DNA of 64,000 nucleotides from Larix kaempferi (lineage: Eukaryota; Streptophyta; Pinopsida; Pinales; Pinaceae). Position 1 is the stretch's first letter. Every line of letters starts with the position of its first letter. Under the pieces are notes generated by a model. It saw nothing but the letters and a program-made list of their open reading frames with translations, was not told where the DNA came from and searched no databases. The stretch covers positions 1,743,501-1,807,500 of the forward strand of contig BSBM01000964.1 in assembly GCA_027924585.1 (NCBI GenBank), written 5' to 3'. This document shows positions 58,211 through 64,000 of this stretch, piece by piece. A program made the position numbers and the translations under genes.

Positions 58211-58945
58211 TCGAAAAAGCAGGGAAACAAGAAAGGATTGGCTTCAGTGGCCAACAAATAAACAATAAAAACAAAAGTAACTCTTGGCCACAAGAAAGGA
58301 TTGGCTTCAGTGACCAACAAATAAACAATAAACAAAAGTAACTCTTGGCCTCACTCTCTCAAGGCACAATCCAATTTTTATACTTGCAAGCATGGTCTGT
58401 AACAGAATCTTTGTGTGTGGCGACAGTATTCTCATGGGTGATAGCAAAGTTCTTGGAGGTGACTATAGAGTGATTGAAGGGGGTTGCAAAATTCCCATGG
58501 GTAGCAGCTGCATTCGAAAAAGCAGGGAAACAAGAAAGGATTGGCTTCAGTGGCCAATGAATAAACAATAAACAAAAGTAAATCTTGGCCACAAGAAAGG
58601 ATTGGCTTCAGTGGCCAACGAATAAACAATAAACAAAAGTAACTCTTGGCCTCACTCTCTCAAGGCACAATCCAATTTTTATGCTTGCAAGCATGGTCTG
58701 TAACAGAATCTTTGTGTGTGGCGACAGTATTCTCATGGGTGATAGCAAAGTTCTTGGAGGTGACTATAGAGTGATTGTAGGGGGTTGCAAAATTCCCATG
58801 GGTAGCAGCCGCATTCAAAAAAGAAGCAGGGAAACCAGAAAGGATTGGCTTCAATGGCCAACGAATAAACAATAAACAAAAGTAACTCTTGGCCTCAGTT
58901 ACAATCCAATTTTTATACTTGCAAGCATGGTCTGTACCATCCAAT
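58116..58945 (+). repeat. About 301-bp tandem repeat, three copies
   Basis: Copies begin at GGCGACAGTATTCTC at 58116, 58419 and 58720, giving periods of 303 and 301 bp; the third is shortened. Each of the first two contains a nested duplication of about 60-63 bp (GAAAGGATTGGCTTCAGTGG at 58231/58294 and 58534/58594). After the third copy a 30-bp piece (CCAATTTTTATACTTGCAAG) is itself doubled (58909 and 58940). Confidence 0.92.
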
Positions 58946-59094
58946 TTTTATACTTGCAAGCATGATCTATAACAGAAGGTGGAGGGTTACTCCCACTAAA
59001 AGAAAACGGTAGCTAAGAGCATATGCTTAGGGTTAAGAATGAGATTGATGAGGCAAAGGCTACTTACAACCTCCGCATCCAAGAAAACATCCAA

Positions 59095-59740
59095 GATAAA
59101 TTACAGGGGGCAAAAGAATGGGTTAACAGGGAGAAGGACTCTAATTGTTGAAACATAGCAACAAGACCTGCAGCATTGGATTCAGGCTGCAAGTACCTTC
59201 CGCATAAGGGAGACCAAACAAGCAAAAAACAGTTCTACTTTATTGACAAACCAAAACATTTTTAGGAAAGGTCTTAATGGACTACCAATTAGAACAGGAC
59301 ACAAGGAAATTAGAACAGGATACAAGGAAGGATAAATTACAGGAGGCAAAAGAATGGGTTAACAGAGAGAAGGACTCTAATTGTTGAAACATAGCAACAA
59401 GACCTGCAGCATTGGATTCAGGCTGCAAGTACCTTCCGCATAAGGGAGACCAAACAAGCAAAAAACAGTTCTACTTTATTGACCAACCAAAACATTTTTA
59501 AGAAAGGTCTTAATGGACTACCAATTAGAACAGGACATAAGGGAGGAGGATAGGATTGACACCCTCAACAATAGATTCAATCTCTTAATTAAGACCCTTA
59601 CAAGCCTTGATACAAAAACAGTTCTACTTTATTGACAAACCAAAACCTTTTTAGGAAAAGTCTTAATGGACTACCAATTAGAACAGGACATAAGGGAGGA
59701 TAGGATTGACACCCTCAACAATAGGTTCTATCTCTTAATT
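59095..59740 (+). repeat. Nested tandem repeats of 236 and 153 bp
   Basis: GATAAATTACAGG starts at 59095 and 59331 (period 236). Within and after the second copy, AAAAACAGTTCTACTTTATT starts at 59461 and 59614 (period 153). Units share ACTACCAATTAGAACAGGAC. Confidence 0.9.
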
Positions 59741-59848
59741 AAGGCCCTTACAAGCCTTGATACAAAGTTGAACACCCTTGTCAAGAACACAATAAAGGCC
59801 CTCACAAACCTTGATACAAAGCTGAACACCCTTGTCAAGAACACAATA
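59741..59848 (+). repeat. 54-bp tandem repeat x 2, frame-preserving
   Basis: AAGGCCCTTACAAGCCTTGA at 59741 and a close copy at 59795. The open frame 59666-59881 translates each unit as KALTSLDTKLNTLVKNTI or a near copy, an 18-residue repeat with coiled-coil-like Leu/Ile spacing. Coding status is unproven. Confidence 0.85.
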
Positions 59849-59880
59849 GGCATGGTCTTCAAGATGAGGTTTGTTCCCTA

Positions 59881-60075
59881 GCAAAAGCAGGACCCCACTT
59901 TGAGCACTGAGGTGCCTATTATTTCTATTGCAAAAGCAGGACCCCACTTTGAGCACTGAGGTGCCTATTATTTCTATTGCAAAAGCAGGACCTCACTTTG
60001 AGCACTGAGGTGCCTATTATTTCTATTGCAAAAGCAGGACCCCACTCTGAGCATGAGGTGCCTGTTATTTTTATT
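59881..60075 (+). repeat. 49-bp tandem repeat x 4
   Basis: GCAAAAGCAGGACCCCACTT starts at 59881, 59930, 59979 and 60028; the last copy has lost one base. The period is not a multiple of three. Confidence 0.95.
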
Positions 60076-60269
60076 GCAGATGATGAATAGGATAGACAGT
60101 TTTTTGGTTAGTGCTCAGTTGTTTTTTTGGTCAGATTATGCATTGTGATTGGTCTAGTTTCCTAAGCGGCAAACCAGTCTAGTGCACCATTGTTATCTCT
60201 TTTTTGATATGATATAAAATAATCTAGTTTATATATATATATATAATTATAATGTCAAATGAAATGGCT

Positions 60270-60375
60270 TGAGGAATTAGAGAATGGATTTTCTATATAT
60301 AATGTTAAATGAAATGGCTTGAGGACTTAGGTTACTCAAGAGTGTAATGTTGCATAGAGAATGGATTTTCTAGAG
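60270..60375 (+). repeat. Local duplication around AAATGAAATGGCTTGAGGA
   Basis: The phrase AAATGAAATGGCTTGAGGA occurs twice (about 60257 and 60307) and AGAGAATGGATTTTCTA occurs twice (about 60279 and 60356). Unit about 50-77 bp with drift. Confidence 0.75.
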
Positions 60376-61527
60376 GGTAACTTCCATACTAAACGAAGAA
60401 ACTAGTTGTAAACACTTTATATAATGTGAGGATTTACTTTTTATTGGTGCTTGTTTATTTCTATGTTTCTTATAATAGAATCATTGTTTCTATTTTTCTC
60501 TTATGATTTTCAAGGGGGTTATCAAAGATGTATCTGAATATTTTGCTTAACTGGGGATTGCAAAGGACATGTAAGAAGTCCCTCAATATTTTCAGTGGTT
60601 TTTTTCATCTTTTAATGATTGAATGTATTACAATAAAGATATTTGATGTAATATCATAACTCGATGATCTACCTTATTTGAATATATGGATCAACTAAGG
60701 AGGATTGGCAAGGTACATGGTAAAAAGTGACAATTGTGGTGTATTTTTCCATATTTTCAAGATTGAATGTAATACCATAACTCGATGAACTACATAACTT
60801 ATATGAAAAATTGAAACCGCCATAAAATCATATTATTTAACAGACTTTTCCCAAATTGGTTGTGGGGGTCTTGAAGGATTCCACCGAAATTTTAGGCCCA
60901 TTGTTGAATCAACTCTTTATGCTCTGCTATCTAATTTGGTCTCATAAAACAAGTTTATACACATGGCGTATGATGGTTTGGGACATAAAGGCTCAACGGT
61001 TGTGTTTTTACACAGGTATATGGCACATGGTTTTGTTTTTACATGGGTATATGGCACTTTGACCAAATCATTCTCAAAGGAGCAGAGGTTGGTGTTGTTG
61101 TAGTTGTAGCAATGTCCTCAAATGTTTTTGAGTTAATTGAAAAATCCATGTATTACTTAACTTAGAAATGCCAATCATTAAATAATTAGATCCTTCCAAT
61201 CATCACTTCCAAATTCCTACATCACTTAAATATTTAGACCAGTAGTTATACACTTTTTATTTTTATTTAATTCAATTTTAAGGTTGTTACTTTGATTTTT
61301 TATATAACATTTTATAAAGAAAAAATATTTTGATTTTGAGCACATGCTTAAAGTGTAGCATATGTAATGTAAGGCACTTTGTTTGAACTTTGAAATGTTG
61401 TAATAGTCACAAGTTCACAATTTTGAATTGTTTCGGTTTGAACAACATTTTTGTTTTTAAAGATCATGATCTTTTTTCAATACTTAGTCTATTGGCATGC
61501 CTTTCAACTTCAAGGGTAATTGCCAGT
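60376..61527. other. AT-rich, no gene recognised
   Basis: No motif or repeat of note. A 16-bp phrase about a cream-like TATGGCAC/ACATGGGTATATGGCAC sequence repeats near 61015-61055. Confidence 0.35.
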
Positions 61528-61540
61528 AATATAATGTATA
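61528..61540. repeat. Target-site duplication of SINE (left)
   Basis: AATATAATGTATA, perfect 13-bp match to 61802-61814. Confidence 0.92.
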
Positions 61541-61801
61541 GTAATAGAGCATCTGAGTGGGCCTAATGGTTAAGAACATGTGTTATCTATGTGGAGGTTG
61601 CATGTTCAAAACCAGCGAGGGGTAGGGTTGCTCATTGGAATGTTGTGACAAGGCTTGAAGGGTAGGCGACCCCTAGGATAGAGGCTCACCCTGATGGGCT
61701 TCGGGGCGTCTCGGCCCCTGATGAGTCACAAGTTACTGGTATATCTGACTTGCGGGCTGTTGGATATACCCTTGGGAGGTTGTTGTTCCCATGGTAAAAG
61801 A
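61541..61801 (+). mobile_element. tRNA-derived SINE, 261 bp
   Basis: A 261-bp insertion flanked by a perfect 13-bp duplication. Near its 5' end it has an internal RNA polymerase III A-box-like sequence (TGGGCCTAATGG, 61558-61569) and, 34 bp further, a B-box-like sequence (TGTTCAAAACC, 61603-61613), in tRNA-like spacing. A tRNA-unrelated body follows and ends in a short A-rich tail (GGTAAAAGA). Plant SINEs are transcribed by polymerase III and copied by LINE machinery. One extra G in the A box and Cs lost in the B box suggest reduced activity. No second copy was noticed here. Confidence 0.88.
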
Positions 61802-61814
61802 AATATAATGTATA
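61802..61814. repeat. Target-site duplication of SINE (right)
   Basis: AATATAATGTATA, perfect match to 61528-61540. Confidence 0.92.
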
Positions 61815-64000
61815 CAATATAAAATCTAATATGTGACGTAAATGTAAGTCACCAAACTTATAACACATATAACATAATTAATAGGTGATGTTTATTCCCC
61901 ATAAGAATATTCTCTAATTTAAACTTTTGAGTCTCTTGTGTGTTTGTGTGCATATTTTACATGTGTTCATGGGTTGTTTAGGGAATGGAACAATAGACCT
62001 ATTAAATCCATTTGGGGTGTCAATTAGATATTCTAACTCACCCATTGTGGAAGCATATCAATTCTACTTTTGTAGGTGATTTAGTAACTATTCTTTGAGA
62101 TCTTAATGGCGTACTTGTTATATTATGTGGAAGGTAAAATAAACTTGGAAAGGTCTTTTATTCTTAAATAATCACACCTATCTAACCATAGGTTTATAAG
62201 ATATGCATTTTGTGATCTAATCCAAACAACCGAATTTGTCGAAAAATGGAACAACCTATCAAATTCTTTAAATGCTATGGAAGGAAAGTACCAATGTGAC
62301 AAGAAACAAAGAAACACAAAAGATCTTCAAAGGAAATCACAATCAAGCTAGAAGCCAACCTTGACAAGATACCCATAAGCAAGACTTTCCAAAGCCACAC
62401 ATCACATCAAAGTATTTGAGTAACATTAGAAGAGAAAAAAAATAGAACAAGGCCAGATTGAATTAAGTTGAGTGATAGACCCACTAAATACTTGAAAACT
62501 CTTAAGAGCAAGCACATTGAACAGGGAATACATACAATTCCTACAAATATGCAAGGTTTTTTTTGTAGCCATTGCTAATGAACGCTAAGATACTTTAATC
62601 TTAAGAAAGTCTGCATGAGAGTTGGTTATTCGAGCCTATAACGAATGTTTTTAAAAATAAAGTACCTATTATTTCAACAAAGATGGAAGTTTTGCTTTGC
62701 AGCCATTATGATTGCTTGATCACCCCAGTTGAGATACCAAAAGCATTGAAAGTATGATTGACCATAGAAGTTGTTTGATTTCCTTAATTGAGCTAACAAA
62801 ACACTTTGGGTGATGATTGATGATAGAGAACCTAATCTTATAGGGTATTTCATGAGAATTCTAAAGAGCCACATAGAGATGATAGAGTACCAAACCTTAG
62901 AAGAAGAAATTTCAATAATAGTAATGTCATACTTATTCCTACAACAAAGAAACCCTTGCATAGTATTTGGGGTGTGTTTCTCTAATTAATGCCACATGCA
63001 TCATAGCAAAAGATTTAAAACCATTTAAAGAATTTTCTACTTTTCATTATAAGAGTTAAACAAACAAGTAATATCTCTATGAATTTGATTTTCATTTGAT
63101 AACAACTAAAATTGCTTAGATATACAAGGGAAGATACTACTTTATTTGTCAAGCTTTATTTTGAAAAGCCACGTGCTAGGGATGAATTGTTACATTTTAT
63201 AAATGTTTCAAACAAGATTGGGAAAAATACACTTGTTTACAAAATGCAACAAACATACTACTATTAATGAACATACTACTATTAATGGTAATGGAGAACC
63301 CTTGAAGAATGCACCTCTGCATATCCAGAAGGCAAAGGATGCTCAATTGCATCTTCAGTCAATGACCCTTATTGTCTTTGATTAAACGAAACGGTATAAG
63401 TAAAATTAGCATAAGTCCATCTCAACATGTGCCATGAGGGATAAAAAAAAACAATGTGCAACCCCTTTCAACACTTAAATACACTAGGGTTAAGATGAAA
63501 CTACGTTATTTTACTATACTTATTTTTCATGTAAACTTGTTCTTTTTTATTATTAAAGGTTGGACACAAAAAAAGTAGTTTATACATGTGGCACATCTAC
63601 TCCACCCCGAGCTATGGAGTGTGCTTCACTCTTCTCATTACAATCAATGGCATATTGCTCCCCTCCAGTTGAGACGTAAATTTTTAAGATATGCATTTTA
63701 AGAAAACCCTTTTACTCACAAAATTTACAAGAAGATAATGTAAGTCATGAAAAAATCAAGGCTTTAATGCCTAATTTATTTGAGCAATACAATTGATCTA
63801 AGATCCAACTTGGATAAATCTTTAAATTCCTACATGGATTCATAATAAGTTGCACAAAATAGCGGTAAACATAGTCAAAATTAACATTGGGTTGCTAAGT
63901 CAATGACTTTTGCGACAGTATAGAAAACATTGACAACATGATGCCAGCAATCCATGTTTATCTTCATCTCGTTAGCATACAAGTTGTTATTTTTAGTTTT
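61815..64000. other. AT-rich, no gene recognised
   Basis: Only short frames. A 19-bp unit (AACATACTACTATTAATG) is doubled near 63250-63287. Confidence 0.4.

Noticed and set aside
57677-58268. Val/Gly-rich plus-strand frames across the minisatellite
   Set aside because: Open because the repeat unit is a multiple of three; the reverse strand is equally open.
1-64000. Host genes, rRNA, functional tRNA genes, CRISPR arrays, bacterial operons
   Set aside because: No supporting sequence. The only tRNA-like signals are retroelement primer sites and the SINE promoter.

Overview
This window is plant nuclear DNA made almost entirely of retrotransposons and their remains. I find no convincing host gene, rRNA, functional tRNA or CRISPR array. 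The plant assignment rests on several features: primer-binding sites for plant initiator-Met and Asp tRNAs, L1-type LINEs whose ORF2 ends in a zinc-binding domain and an RNase H domain, Ty1/copia and Ty3/gypsy protein motifs, a tRNA-derived SINE, and long solo LTRs. Long LTRs and heavy decay suggest a large-genome seed plant, perhaps a gymnosperm, but that is inference.

Layout, left to right. 1-2934: decayed, no gene. 2940-8516: young, complete, non-autonomous LTR retrotransposon with near-identical 2.03 kb LTRs, tRNA-iMet PBS, 5-bp TSD and an orphan ORF. 8522-9690: an unrecognised minus-strand frame. 9690-14516: 5'-truncated L1 LINE with RT, zinc-binding domain, RNase H, a possible third ORF and a poly(A) tail. 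14517-21472: decayed AT-rich DNA.

21473-34463: an old minus-strand Ty3-type element (gag, protease, tRNA-Asp PBS). Its left LTR was interrupted twice, by a 2.57 kb solo LTR (21766-24338) and by a second LINE (24440-26811). The intact right LTR (33667-34463) acts as a paralogous empty site for both insertions. 34720-36104: a solo LTR with a perfect TSD. 36110-38735: decayed.

38741-41814: a compact gag-only LTR element (TR-GAG-like) with 199-bp LTRs, an intact 500-codon gag ORF and a TSD. Its 3' LTR contains a 232-bp inverted piece of its own 3' end, making a near-perfect 240-bp fold-back around the promoter. This is the most interesting object in the window. 43860-44640: dispersed repeat. 44670 to about 49900: old minus-strand non-autonomous LTR element with tRNA-Asp PBS. 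50953-54430: broken minus-strand copia gag and pol pieces.

55196-60370: direct duplications and a dense nested minisatellite cluster (15, 301, 236, 153, 54 and 49 bp periods). 61541-61801: tRNA-derived SINE with a 13-bp TSD. 61815-64000: nothing recognised.

The elements do not form a pathway. The gag-only and pol-less elements must rely on proteins supplied by autonomous relatives elsewhere, and the SINE and truncated LINEs are products of target-primed reverse transcription.
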